DNA from: Buddleja alternifolia
Lineage: Eukaryota; Streptophyta; Magnoliopsida; Lamiales; Scrophulariaceae
Assembly (NCBI GenBank): GCA_019426215.1
Contig: CM033394.1
Location: 20,790,195 to 20,854,194, forward strand
DNA: 64,000 nt
Direction of reading: 5' to 3'
Shown here: piece by piece, positions 12,727-24,105 of the stretch
Numbering within the stretch: position 1 is the stretch's first letter
How the letters are laid out: every line of letters starts with the position of its first letter
Translations under genes and position numbers: made by a program
Notes under the pieces: generated by a model
What the model saw: the letters and a program-made list of their open reading frames with translations, nothing else
What the model was told of the DNA's origin: nothing
The model's database searches: none

Positions 12727-12744
12727 TCCCCGGCAACGGCGCCA
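12727..12744 (-). other. Primer binding site for tRNA-Asp
   Basis: The plus strand reads TCCCCGGCAACGGCGCCA, the 3' end of plant tRNA-Asp including CCA. The minus strand is therefore complementary to it, and it lies 6 nt from the LTR at 12751. Confidence 0.92.
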
Positions 12745-12750
12745 AAAACT

Positions 12751-14188
12751 TGACACGCGAAATCCTAGCAAGTATATTAGGTCGTGCAAAGTAATAAAGT
12801 GGACTATTTAGCCCGGGGTGTATCGTCTCCACAGAGACAATTGGATTCAATGCTCGTAATTGCTATATTACCTATTTCTAAGCTAAATCAATTTATAAGA
12901 TGATAGGTGTTTATACTATGAAAATAACTAAAGATAACTAAAATGATTATCAAGGTAATAACTCAAATGGAAAGAGGTGATTGGGTTATGATCCTACTAT
13001 GTTCTATTCTATGTTCATGAACTCTCAATTATCCGGATTTTTAGAACGCTCTTGTTGTGGCGAAACCCCCTAATGTATTTATTATCCAATCTCTTGAAAT
13101 AACAAGCCTATACTAGTTAACAACTTCCTATATCTCTATAGTGAAGATTGAATTAACTAACATGCATTTAGGTTCAAAGGAATTCCTTGTTTACGAAGAT
13201 CCTACATTCAATCGGGTCATCTTATCACAAAAAGCCACACAACGCAATCGATTCTATCTCTAGTCAATTGTTACGTTATGATGTTTGATTTTTCGATCTC
13301 CCTTTATCTATCTCCTCTCGGCCTCAAGACAAAGCATTATATCAAACACATGGTGATCATTCATGTGAAAGCATTAAGCATAAAATCAAACATGTAACAA
13401 GAATGTAATAAATCCGGAAATTAATCATTCATTAAACACAAAACATCACAAAGTATTCACATAACCCAACCACAAAGATGCTTAGCTCATACTTACAACA
13501 ACAAGTGATTCAACAACTCTACAAGACATAATTGAAATACTAATCAAGAGAAAGAGTTGAATTACTCCTTATTATAAAGTGTGAATCCAAGCTTTGATGA
13601 TGAAAATGATGATGATGAGGATGAAGATGGCTCTTCAAGCTTCCTTAGGACTTCCCATGGCTTCCCCTTGGTATTTTTGAGCATTTCTTACTGTTTTCCA
13701 AGAGAAAAGTGTGTTATAAAGGGAGAAAACGGCGGACTTAATTTTAGGGCTTCGGGAGAATTGGACCGCGGCACAAACTCTTATCAGACCGCGGTCCTCT
13801 GACGCAGAATTCACAGCTTTCGTATTTTGATCATAACTCTCTCTACAAATGTCGGATTGAGTTGATTCAAGTTGCTACGCGAAGCTAAGAAATAGATCTA
13901 CAATATGGAAGAAGAAACCTTAGTATGATTCGGCCTGTAAGAGGACGAAAACCTCATTTATATATGAGCATTGTGTAAAATCTTTCGTCAACTATCTTCT
14001 TTTGTTTCTTTCTTCAATTTCAAGCTCAATTTGGATCTCTTTTCTCGTCTTTCATGCGTAAATCAACTTTTATCCTACAAAACAAAATATATACCAATCA
14101 AAGCATTATGAGGGATAAAAAATGATCAAAGTAACGATCAAATCATATTACAATGGGGCATAAAATACTGTAAAATATGGACTTATCA
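12751..14188 (-). repeat. 5' LTR of the gag-only Athila derivative
   Basis: TGACACGCG to ACTTATCA, 1438 bp, nearly identical to 8136-9572. Confidence 0.95.
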
Positions 14189-15455
14189 TGCGTCTTGCCT
14201 TATTTAGTAGGATAAGTTTGGTTAGGAAGAGGACTTATCATGGGTAGAATTGTTTTTAGGTATTCATAAGGTTAATCCTGAATACGTTATTCCTTTAACC
14301 GCTACAGGTAGCATAACCGACTTTCCGACATCCGAACCAGTTTGAGGTTATCGTACTTGGTGAGTGCCCCTAAACTCTATAGTAGTATCTTTTAAAAACC
14401 GGAAGGAATATATGTATGTAAGTTTCCATTGCTATATATATATATCGTATAAAGGTAAAAGTTTATGGTTTTGAAAACTTGTGGAATCATGTTTCTATTC
14501 TGAACTCATAGCTTGAAGATTACTCATCTTTTTCTCCACAATTTTGAATCTCTTTTGTTTATGATGATCAATGACTAGTATGGTTCTATTCTGATCTGTA
14601 TCTGTTAGTTGGATCCAACTTGGCTTCGGTTGACAAAGGGTACCGCCGAGCAGTAGCGGACTTAATTGCCGGTTGGACCCCGAGTCCCCAGGCCCCCTCA
14701 CAACGCACAACAGAAGCCGTTTGTGGTTGTGTTGGGTATTATCTGTTCCACATGTACTCGAGCATGTGTTTCTGTTTTGGTAAGGTCGCTCCTTACCTGG
14801 AGTGATAAGGTGGTCTGTCACTATCGGTTGGGAGTCATAAGGTTGTCTGGCATCAGCAATTTGGTTATTTGATCATCATAATCATAATCGTTTTAAATTA
14901 TTTTACTGCTTAACAATTTTTTTGAACGTTATTTGAACAAAAATATATTTCTGTCTCGGATTGATATTATGAATGTCTTAAATCGGTTACTTTAAGTTTG
15001 AAGCCTTCTACAGATTCTTTTGTGGAAAAATTATTCTTGATTATGTTCACGCATTCCGAAAATTATATGTATTTGTTAAACACATCACACACATCGGGCA
15101 TTCACTGAGTCCTTTACTCACGTACTCTTTATGTTTTTACTTTCTTCCTTCCAGCAATAGATGACCACTTAGGCGAGGCTGTGGAGACTCATTAGGGGAC
15201 GAGTGATTTCCAGAGCTCTTTACCTTTGTAATAGTTCGGTGTTGAGTCATTTGATTTTTGAGGATTTGAGACTTCTTTAGGATATCTCGTATTAAGTTGA
15301 TGATGTTATGTTAACAAGAGTACCTGATTCAAGGATATTTGTCGTAGTTTTATTTTGGACGTACTATTTTAATAGAATCGTGCTTTGAGTTTAAACCCTT
15401 TTCAGTGGAAAAATTGGGGTGTGACAACTTACAAGTATGATAATATCCAAATTAC

Positions 15456-15748
15456 CTTCATTTCATCCCAAATATTTTTTTTATTGGTGATGGGACTTTT
15501 CGCCAATCACTCATGGTAATTGACACCTTCTGCCGAGCCTGCACACCTATATAACCAACAAATATTGATTTGTTTGGGTTAACTGCCTGACCTCTATCAT
15601 TCCAGCCGACAAGTAGCCTTATGCTTTTACTTCTGGCATTGATAACTTTTTTCATAGCCGTGACACCTCTCCGTATCTCCGCCTCATGACGGCTATCTGA
15701 TCCATATACATCATCCTCGGGAAAACTACCAGCAGGATCTGAAGCCAT
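15456..15748 (-). pseudogene. CACTA second gene, first coding exon (transposase_24-like N-terminus)
   Basis: The likely start is the ATG at 15748, just after an acceptor (TTTTGTAG), giving MASDPAGSFPEDD. The conserved part RRGVTAMKKVINARSKSIRL and SDWRKVP resembles the TnpA-like Ptta/En/Spm plant transposase family (PF03004). A donor GTAATT follows at 15455. The A-run near 15475 seems to carry an indel, because the expected IWDE motif lies in the neighbouring frame. The intron that follows (15455 down to 6470) is almost entirely later inserted LTR sequence; without it the intron would be about 100 bp. Confidence 0.7.
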
Positions 15749-15879
15749 CGACCTACAAAAGCCAAAAAATACAGAAGTTAGATTCATATAAATTTGGCAG
15801 ATTCATTTGGCAATAATAATTTTAAAATAGAAGTAATAAATACAGAAGTTAGGTTTATATCCATTATTCTAGAACATAA

Positions 15880-16060
15880 TTATCCTAAACCACAAAATAA
15901 ACAAAATTTAATCCCCAATTAAACGTAATTAACCCCAGCTAAACCAAATTAACCTTAAATTCAATGAAGCCCCTATTTCCCTTAAATTTTCCACAAGAAA
16001 ATAGGCAAATCTCAAGAATATAAATTTTCTAGCAACTAAGTATAAATATTTATCAAAAAA
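15880..16060 (-). repeat. Leader block duplicated at 19500-19630
   Basis: The spacer between the two CACTA genes shares a long diverged block with 19500-19630, including CCCTATTTCCCTTAAATTTT and AATAGGCAAATC. Both copies lie upstream of a gene start on the minus strand. Confidence 0.7.
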
Positions 16061-16100
16061 TAAGTCTATCATACAATTATGAAATAAGTTCAAATACCTT

Positions 16101-18759
16101 TCATCGTTTTCTTTTTGTCGTTGGCTTAGCAGTCTTTTGCTTCCGATCGGTACGACCAATTTTTTTAGTACGCCGACGAACTGATGGATTAATCCATATC
16201 CCCTCTTGGTGATCTTGTCGCATATACAATTCATCATCACTATCAATTGATTGTGAATCACCTAATGAGATAGGATTTTCTCCATCATCTGCACTTTCTT
16301 CATAATCATCATAAATACAAGTATTTTTGTTTGCCGATAAAACAATGGACCACCTCTTATCAATAGGATCGGTGACAAAAAACACTTGTTTAACTTGTGA
16401 CGCTAAAATGAAAGGTTCATCTTTGTATCCCACCCTTTCAAGGTCTACTCGAGTGAAGCCTATTTCACTATTATCGACACCATGTTTATTGTCAACCCAC
16501 CTACACCCAAATACAGGCACCCGAAACCAACTATAATCAAGCCCCCATATATGTTCAATCACCCCGTAATATGATAAATCGGCATAGATAGAATTATTAT
16601 CTTTTGCACTTGAGATATGCATTGCTTGAGCTACAAGACTCACCACTATTCTGCATTGTACTTCGTTCATCTTGGTCTTTTGTATAGAATGTGCGACCAT
16701 TTATACGATAACCTGAATAACAAAATACTAGTCTGTCCGGACCCATTGACAGTCGTGTCAATTTATCTGAAATTGAAAGCTGTGGATTCTCTTTCTGTTT
16801 CTCTTCAAAATGCTTTCGGAACCAATCGATGAAACTCTTATTATGTTCTCTTGAAATCCAACTCTCATTTTTAATTAGATTGAATCTCCTAAGTTGGTTC
16901 TTATGCTCTTCAACATATGGGTCAACCTCATCGGTGTTGTGGAGCACATATAGGTGTGCCTGATCCCTTTGTGTAATATGAACACTAACTAATTGCTTTC
17001 CAATTAATCTTTTTCCTTCTGTTCCCCTTCCCACAACATGAGACTTTGGAAGCTCTGCAACATTAGAATCTGCCAGATACTCTGTGCAAAATGTAATGGC
17101 TTCATCAACTATGTACCGTTCAACAATGCAACCTTCCGGTCGACTATGATTTTTCACGTAGCCTTTCAATACCTTCATATAACGCTCAGCCGGATACATA
17201 GATCTCATAAAAGCCGGTCCACATAGTTGAGTCTCTCTAACCAAGTGAATGGGTAGGTGAGTCATTATATCAAAAAAAGCAGGTGGAAAATACATCTCAA
17301 GCTCACACAAAGTGATGACAATTTGTTTCTGAAGTGCAGGAAATTGCTCAGGATCAAACACCTTGCTCCACATTGCTTTGAAGAAGAAACACAATCTAGT
17401 TATTGTGTCTCTCACCTTTTTTGGTAAAATGGCTCGTATAGCAATTGGTAGCAAATGATCCATGATTACATGACAATCGTGAGTCTTCAAGTGCTTTAGC
17501 TTCAAGTCCTTCATTGATACAAGACTGCTAATGTTTGAAGAATACCCTTCTGGAACTTTCACTCCATTAAGGAACTCACATAATGCAATTGTTTCTTTCC
17601 TGGCTAGAGTGTGAGCTGCTGGAGGCAAATAAGTATGTTTTCCCTTATTTGTTGGTGCCAATTTTCCTCTTATCTTCATTTCAACCAAGTCTAACCGTGC
17701 CTTTACGCCATCTTTTGTCTTTCCGGGCACATTTAGAAGTGTACCAATGACACTATCAATTACATTTTTCTCAATATGCATAATATCAAGAAAATGTCTA
17801 ACATGTAAAGACGTCCAATACGGCAACTCAAAGAAAATTGACCTTTTTTTCCACCTAGTTTTTGCAAGGCCACCTGCAAAAGTCTTTCCAAATTTAACCT
17901 CCAAGTCTTTTACATTCTCAAACACTTCTTCACCAGTTAAGCACTTAGGAGTTCAGCCTTCTTCTATATTCCCATTGAAAGCTTTCTTCCACCGAAGATA
18001 TCGATGGTTCCGATTTAGCCATCTCCGATGCCCTTGGAATGCATATTTCTGAGAGTGTGTCAATCGATATTGATCTGTACTCTTGACACATATGGGGCAT
18101 CCACATTGGCCATGTGCACCATATCCCTCGAGGTTTGCTCTTACAGGAAAATCATTGATTGTTCCAAATAACATGACTCTAAGATTAAAATTTTCTTCTC
18201 TGAACCCGTCATATACTTGAACACCAGTGTCCCACAACACCTTCAAATCCTCAATTAAAGGAGCCAAGTAGACATCTATATCATTTCCAGGTTGTTTCAG
18301 CCCAGAAATGAGTATAGGCATCATTATATGTGCTCGCTTCATGCATCGCGATGGGGGAAGGTTGTAGATCATCAAAATCACCGGCCATGTACTATGTGAG
18401 CTACTTTGCAAGTCATGAGGGTTCTTGCCATCTGTAGCCAATACAAGGCGCAGGTTTCTTGATTCTTCACCAAATTCAGGGAAATCATCATCAATCTTTT
18501 TCCATTGAGGAGAATCTGAGGGGTGTCGAATCTTGTCATCTTCAAGCCTTCTATCAGCATGCCATGTCAAGTCCTTGGCTAACTCTTTACTACTATACAT
18601 GCGCTTAAATCGTGGTATTATAAGGCAAATACCACATGGTTTCGACAGGCGTAGATCCATTCTTCTTGTACCGTGAGGCGCCGCAAACTTTATGAACTCT
18701 TTCACCCATTTCTCATACTGTTCTGACATACGATCCACTAAAATCCAATTTCGATCCAT
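16101..18759 (-). pseudogene. tnp2-like: TNP2-type CACTA transposase (transposase_21 + DUF4218 + DUF4216), disabled
   Basis: The protein starts MDRNWILVDRMSEQYEKW, the usual transposase-associated N-terminus. After about 45 residues it jumps into the middle of the transposase_21 domain (MTWH-like TWHADRR, then YNLPPSRCMK, DIDVYLAPLIEDLKVLW, TINDFPVRANLEGYG). About 200 residues normally found between these are missing, so an internal deletion is likely. A TGA at 17953-17955 then interrupts the frame. The following part holds LDIMHIEKNVIDS, the DUF4218 block (LPIHLVRETQLCGP, MYPAERYMKVLKGYVKNH) and, after a frameshift near 16645, the DUF4216 block (YYGVIEHIWGLDY). The end is a basic tail, KTAKPTTKRKR. 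It would bind the element ends and cut them if intact; this copy cannot encode a full protein. Confidence 0.88.
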
Positions 18760-19155
18760 TGTGATTCTGAATTAATTAAATTAAACAATTTTATCATCAG
18801 TTGATAGTTGAATTAATTAAATAATTTTTATTTTAATTTATTTTCCATTATTTTAGAAAAAATTCGGCAGAGTAACAACGCAAAAATTTCTACCAAGTTC
18901 TCGATTTAATCTTTACCCGGGTAGGTTGCAACCAACAAAATTCGGATCTTACGATACGCTAAAATCCAATTTCGATCTTAATTAATTAAATTAAATAATT
19001 TCAACATCAGTTGAGTTAAATTAATTAAATTATTTTTATTTTTATTTATTTCCCGTTAGCCTAGAAAAAATTTGGCAGAGTACCGACGCAAAAATTTCTA
19101 CCAAGTTCTCGACTTAATCTTCCCCTAAACTTGCAACCAACAAAATTCGTATCTT
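18743..19155 (-). repeat. Two direct copies of a ~200-bp block upstream of TNP2
   Basis: The segments 18743-18945 and 18957-19155 are diverged direct repeats. Shared landmarks are AAAATCCAATTTCGATC, GGCAGAGTA followed by CGCAAAAATTTCTACC, and GCAACCAACAAAATTCG. They lie in the promoter/5' leader of the transposase gene. Confidence 0.75.
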
Positions 19156-19220
19156 TCAACCGCAACAAACCCAATATTCTAATCTTTCACCCAGAAAGAA
19201 CTCAAAATGTCGATCTTACT

Positions 19221-19500
19221 ATACGAAAATATTGATCACCAGTTGGATCACATAAAACATCATATTTCAATCAACTACAAATATTGATCACCAGTTGGAT
19301 CACATAAATCAAATAAACTAAAAATAAAGCATCATTTTATTAATATATATTGATCAACAGTTGGATCACATAAAGCATCATATTTCCAACAGCTACAAAT
19401 ATTGATCACCAGTCGGATCACATAAATCACATAAAACTACAAATAAAACATCATATTTTCAACAACTAAGTATAAATATAGATCACCAGTTGGATCAATG
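19221..19500 (-). repeat. Tandem ~65-bp repeats upstream of TNP2
   Basis: Four to five imperfect copies of a unit contain TATTGATCACCAGTTGGATC and ACATAAA, with AT-rich spacers. They lie in the 5' region of the CACTA element; the function is unknown. Confidence 0.75.
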
Positions 19501-19619
19501 TACCCTAAACCACAATTTAATCACAAATCAAACGTAATTAGCACCCGACTAACCCAAATTAATACTAAATTCAGTCAAATCCCTATTTCCCTTAAATTTT
19601 TCAATAAATAGGCAAATCG

Positions 19620-19998
19620 CAAGAATATACACAAACCCACACATACACAAATATATATACATACACCCACATATACACAAATATACATACACCCACACAT
19701 ACACAAATATATATACATACACCCACACATACACAAATATACATACACAAATATTTAACTCTATACTCTATGTGTGTGTGTATATATATATTTATCTAAA
19801 AAAAATAACCCACTAAATGGCGGTGGTCGGCGGCGGCGGTCCTTATATATATATATATATAGAAAGAGTTAAATATATATATATATATAGACTATATACA
19901 TATATATGCACATATATAGAAAGAGTTAAATATATATATATATATATAGAATATATACATATATATGCACACACATATATATATATATATATATAGAA

Positions 19999-20029
<31 letters not shown>

Positions 20030-20248
20030 TACCGAAAGAGGAGAGGAGCGGACGGCGGCGAGGGGTCGAGTAGAGAGAGAGAGAAACCGAGAGAGAGAGA
20101 TTGAGAGAGAGCGAGAGAGAGAGAGGGGTGGTGGTGCACTGTGGTTGTGGTGGTGGTGGTGGTGGGGGTGGGGGGGGGGGGGGTTGAAAGAGAGAGTTGA
20201 AAGAGATAGAGAGAGAACTAGAGTGAGAAAGAGGAGGGGGCGGTGCCG
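19620..20248. repeat. Minisatellite and microsatellites in the CACTA 5' region
   Basis: This holds ACATACACCCACACATACAC-type units at about 19630-19750, (TA)n tracts, (GA)n tracts at about 19995-20120 and a G-rich tract (GGTGGTGGTGG... then a run of G) at about 20131-20183. The truncated CACTA end at 32719-33417 carries the same order of CT, TA and TGTGTATG units, so this is an element feature and not host sequence. Apparent ORFs here are repeat translations. Confidence 0.8.
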
Positions 20249-20652
20249 CCTATGACAGCGGTTCGGGTACGAACTGCTGTCATACCCGGTTTTTTATTTT
20301 ATTTTTATTTTTTTCTTTATGATAGCGGTTCAGTTGAACCGCTGTCATAATTTCTGTCTATGACAGCGGTTTTTTTTCGAACCGCTGTCATATGTTTTTT
20401 AATTTTTTTTTTATGAAGCACTATGACAGCGGTTCGTTCGAACCGCTGTCATAGTACCGCATATGACAGCGGTTCGTTCGAACCGCTGTCATAGTGCCGA
20501 ATATGACAGCGGTTCTATACGAACCGTTGTCGTATCCCAATTTTTTTTTTATCTGACAGCGGTTCGTTCGAACCGCTGTCATAGGTCCGAACCGAGAAGC
20601 CCTATTACAGCAGTTTTACAAAATCGCTGTAATAGAACCGCTGTAATAGTGT
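20249..20652. repeat. CACTA subterminal palindromic repeats, 5' side
   Basis: About seven to eight hairpins of the form TATGACAGCGGTTC...GAACCGCTGTCATA lie in 400 bp. Three share the self-complementary centre GGTTCGTTCGAACC. The outermost unit uses TATTACAGC instead. These are denser than at the 3' side, which is common for CACTA 5' ends. Confidence 0.85.
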
Positions 20653-20667
20653 ATTTTTGTAGTAGTG
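20653..20667 (-). repeat. CACTA terminal inverted repeat, 5' end of element
   Basis: On the minus strand this reads CACTACTACAAAAAT. It is the end nearest the transposase gene. Confidence 0.93.
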
Positions 20668-20670
20668 AGA

Positions 20671-22860
20671 TTAATGATATGGATGACCTAGATACTCGAC
20701 CATGTGCTATTTTATTACTACTAGCAACCTGCGCAAGCGGTAATCGCGCGCATAAATTCTCTTTAAGTGTAACCTATCAGAAAGTATTACTTGTCAAATG
20801 CAATGATGACTTCTTTTTACATCAAACAAAAATTATATAATATTGAAAGCACTTAGCTTTAAATATTCATAAATCCATTGATAACCACATAACCATAACC
20901 AATATTGCATTAATCTTGTTGCTTCCCCCTTCATTAATAACACTTTTCATATACAGGGCATACAAAGCTTATAGCATTGTGAAATAGAAGATCCGGTCCG
21001 GCATAATTGATAAAATGTATATATTCCTGAAAGTAGTTTTTGTTGAATAACTAATTCGTTTGGGTTTATCACATACTTGTGCTAAAAAGAAAAAGAAAAA
21101 GTGTAGACCATATTCACACAAAAAATATCAGGACTATCTGCCCGGTCTACTATCCATTTTCTAGGCTAAAGTTAGGAATTAATGCAAGCTATCAAAAGAA
21201 ACGATCTTAACATAGAAAATGCATTTACCACCTATGCTCACATCACATACATATGAAAGCCACACACAAAATTTGAGATATAAATCTAAAATCTAAAAAT
21301 TAGAAAATCCGTAATAGAATAAAATATCTATCAGTAATATTCCACCAAGTTGCTATTGTTATCTCATTCTCAAGTACAATGAGAGATCTTAAGAGATTCT
21401 TGGCTTGGCTAGATACTTTCTTCCATATCTTGTTCATTTCAACCTGAAAATAAGATGAAAACCTTTAATGTCCGATGGAGTAACTCCAAGAACACTGTTA
21501 ATGGGCAAGAAAAAGTAAAGAATTATAATGAACTAAAAGTTATTTGAAGACTCTCTATGGTTTGTCAATAGTGAAGAGGAGAATAATACAGGTTCTACCT
21601 ACGCAAATGTGATTAGGAAAAAGTAAAAAAACCCTCCCCCCAATCTCCACATACATTGATGTCAGTTACCCCTTAACTATTCCACTTCAAGAACATTGTT
21701 CATAAACACCATAATAATGGATAGAGGAAATCGCAACTTACCAGCAACTATTAAGAAATTTTTTGGCAGGTGTTCAATGGCATAGAGAAAAGGCGTTCAG
21801 CAATAAGGGCATCAAAGTTTTTTTTTGTTGGAGAAAACCTTCCGTAACCTTTATACCTTGCTGAACTCCGTGAAACTCCTTGTCTTCTGATCTGATCTCA
21901 TCAAAAGAGAGCAATATTCAACTTTGTCCTTAACCCTTACACATCCTCTTCCTTAGTTTTGTTAATTTATGGTGGGTTTCTTTATTTTTCTTTTTATGAT
22001 GACATAATGTAATCAAAGTTAACTGGCACGAAGAAGAAAGAAAAAAGAATGAGATATAACTAAAGCTGAGATTCAATGTTCTATTGCCAAAGGTCAGGGG
22101 TCTTTCTTCTTCCGACAACCATTGAATTTTTAGGCGAGCAGAAATTTAAAAAGAAAATCAATATATAATCAAAGTGAATTATCATAAAGAAGTAAGAATA
22201 AAAATTATATATGGCGAAAATTGAGATTCAATGTTGCATCACCAGATCCCTGTCTTTCTTCTTTCTCCGACAACTATTGAAATGGTAGCCTATCAACTAC
22301 ATTGAATCAATGTCCAGTGGAAATTAAATTTGTTTACGAAACTGGTAGTAAAAAGTTCAAATAGGAAAATAAATTTAAAAGGGAACAGCAATTTCAATTT
22401 CGCAATGAATCATTCATATCACACCTGTGGGTTCAAAATGAGTGATTGTTTTGTCTCATTTCTTCAATCGTTTATTCTGCTTTTATGAAAAAGTCGAAAC
22501 AAGATCACACTTTAGAGCAGACATGACAGTTTAGAGAGCCAAGTTCAGAAGTGGAGCGCAATATGCATACAATACTAATTAAAAATAAATTCCTACTCCT
22601 AAGAAAATGTAGCAAAATGGAAAAAGAAAGTAATTACAGAGATGAGCATTGGTAGCTTTTGTATGATATATGAATGATTGTAATTTGTAACTATTATACG
22701 AAAGAATTACCTCATAGAACACAAATATGCATACATGACTTAACACCAAATGGAAGTTATCTTCTTGGGACTCCTTTGGTATGGGAGAATAGAGAAGATA
22801 GAATAATCCGCCCTTTTCATTTGTTTCGTATGAAATTCAAAAGCCAAAGAATTACATGGG
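20671..22860. other. Spacer without recognised gene
   Basis: AT-rich sequence. An exon-like stretch on the minus strand at about 21305-21440 (acceptor TATTTTCAG, then an open frame with NKIWKKVSSQAKNLLRSL) could not be assigned. A diverged tandem duplication at about 22010-22130 and 22168-22285 shares GAGATTCAATGTT and TCTTTCTTCTT. Confidence 0.5.
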
Positions 22861-22866
22861 GCCCGG

Positions 22867-22886
22867 TCGCACCCAAGGGGGTGCGA
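22867..22886. other. Perfect 8-bp hairpin TCGCACCC/GGGTGCGA
   Basis: TCGCACCC, loop AAGG, GGGTGCGA, in a GC-rich island upstream of a TATA box. The function is unknown. Confidence 0.6.
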
Positions 22887-23115
22887 TTATTTTATCTGTT
22901 AATTTTGGGCCAAATAGTATTGCATTAAATGACTCATGAGCCCATAAATGAATCATTTTTATCCCCAAAATACTCCTAACGTTCTAACTTATTACAAACC
23001 CACATTTAATATAGCTCCTGGAGGAATACAGACTGGGAAGATTTCCAAATCTTCCATTAATCCCCAACATAAAAATCGACCCACAGAAGAGTTAATTCCA
23101 GAGCTAAATATTTGC

Positions 23116-23123
23116 TATAAATA
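23116..23123 (+). promoter_or_regulatory. TATA box upstream of the Harbinger genes
   Basis: TATAAATA in a GC-richer context (TTGCTATAAATACC), followed by a leader-like stretch from about 23145. The transposase ORF starts about 1 kb downstream on the same strand; a 5' UTR intron could lie between, but this is inferred. Confidence 0.45.
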
Positions 23124-23189
23124 CCACTCATACACCCAGAACAATATTACTCTCAATTTCAGCTAATAGTAATGTAAGTTAAGTCTTAA

Positions 23190-24105
23190 ATTTCTTGAAA
23201 AATAAACTGCATGTAATTAATTTGGTGAAATGCTTTTATCTATGATAGCGAGTTGGTTGTTTGTTGTTCATAGGGCTGCTGGGTGTCGGTAATTTGTCAC
23301 TGTAGGCTTCCAATTTGTCAATATCTCCGTTTACAGAGGTATATCTTTTCATATATTGATTATTTTTTGTAGATGAGTTTTTTATGTGCTCTAAGTTTGT
23401 TGCTGTTGTTGTTTGAGATATAATGAAATGGACAAATATTAGCACATTACATATTTGAACTAATTTTGCGAAAATTAATCATAACCTCCTCTCTTATAAA
23501 TATGTTGATTAGTTAGCTTAATTGTAGAAATATTAGCACAATTAGGTCATATTTTTTCATGTATTCATCAAAATTGTGTACATGAGTTTTTTATTTGCTA
23601 TAAGTTTGTTTGTGCTCATTGTTTGAGGTAATGAATTATTAATGGACAAATATTACCACATTAATCGAATAATTGTAGAAAAAATAGTAACCTCTCCTCT
23701 AACTTTGTTGATTACTGTGCTTTAATTGTAGAAATTTTAGCCATCTATGAAGAGTATATTTTTTCATATTTTCATTATTTTTGGTACATGAGTTTGTTGG
23801 AGGATATAAGTTTGTTTCTAGTAGAAAAAGGTAATGAATTATTATATGGACAAATATTAGCACATTGATCGATTAATTTTAAGAAAAAATCAGTAACTCC
23901 TCTCTTAAACTATATATGTTGATTAGTTAGCTTTAATTGTGGAAGTATTAGCATAGTGGTCAGGCATATTTTGGAAAGACATACTAACCAGAGCGTTGGA
24001 CCCTAAATCCACTCCATAGCCTACATGAAGATTACAATCTGTATTTCTTAATTTGCACTATATTTATACAACTATTTTTACAATTTTATTTCAGTAAACC
24101 CAAAA
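23190..24105 (+). other. Spacer with diverged internal repeats before the transposase
   Basis: Three or four diverged copies of a roughly 200-bp unit (GGACAAATATTAGCACATTA, TGTTGATTAGTTAGCTT, TTCATATTTTCATTATTTTT-like) lie in tandem. No gene is seen. Confidence 0.6.

Larger units (their letters stand above)
8136..14188 (-). mobile_element. Non-autonomous gag-only Athila derivative, full length
   Basis: The element is 6053 bp with two LTRs (8136-9572 and 12751-14188) and 5-bp duplications TGCGT at 8131-8135 and 14189-14193. The primer site matches tRNA-Asp and lies next to the right LTR, so the element reads leftwards. Between the LTRs it has one ORF related to the C-terminal half of Athila gag, a 5'-leader minisatellite, a conserved hairpin and a 3' UTR homologous to that of the autonomous element at 38338-51023. 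Protease, RT, RNase H and integrase are absent. By eye the LTRs differ at about 13 positions, so the insertion is recent. Confidence 0.95.
6540..15426 (+). mobile_element. Chromovirus-type (Tekay/Del-like) solo LTR, split by a nested element
   Basis: It begins TGTGATGCC at 6540 and ends GGGGTGTGACA at 15426, with 5-bp target duplications ACTTA at 6535-6539 and 15427-15431. Removing the nested element and its duplication leaves about 2.8 kb. Landmarks seen in Del/Tekay LTRs are the GGCATTCACTGAGTCC block and the GCAATAGATGACCACTTAGGCGA-like block near 15150-15180 (given here in part). A TATA box (CTATATATAC) lies at about 6892. No internal region is present, so the internal part was lost by LTR-LTR recombination. 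The insertion is in an intron of the CACTA second gene. Confidence 0.85.
3030..20667 (-). mobile_element. Complete CACTA (En/Spm) DNA transposon with nested insertions
   Basis: Both ends are visible. CACTACTACAGAAAT starts at 3030, and its inverted partner (CACTACTACAAAAAT on the minus strand) ends at 20667, giving 15-bp TIRs with one mismatch. The 3-bp target duplication AGA lies at 3027-3029 and 20668-20670. Palindromic subterminal repeats follow inside both ends. Two genes run on the minus strand: a TNP2-like transposase nearest the 20667 end, then a TnpA-like/Ulp1 gene. The present 17.6 kb includes 8.9 kb of later LTR insertions, so the original element was about 8.7 kb. Both genes carry disabling changes, so this copy is probably not autonomous. 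Confidence 0.95.

Noticed and set aside
12727..12744. Sequence identical to the 3' end of tRNA-Asp, possible tRNA gene
   Set aside because: Only the last 18 nt match; it is the complement of a primer site 6 nt from an LTR. The same applies to 49628-49645.
12488..12850. Cysteine-rich open frame (CCFCV repeats)
   Set aside because: It is a minisatellite read in one phase, running into the LTR.
14495..14872. Open frames in the solo LTR
   Set aside because: Short overlapping frames on both strands within a Del/Tekay-type LTR, no homology seen.
20249..20652. Regularly spaced palindromes, CRISPR-like
   Set aside because: They are CACTA subterminal repeats next to a terminal inverted repeat; spacers are loops, not unique spacers.
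20690..20760. Possible Helitron 5' end (GCGCGC-rich after an ATTACTACTA tract)
   Set aside because: No TC...CTRR ends, hairpin or helicase were found.
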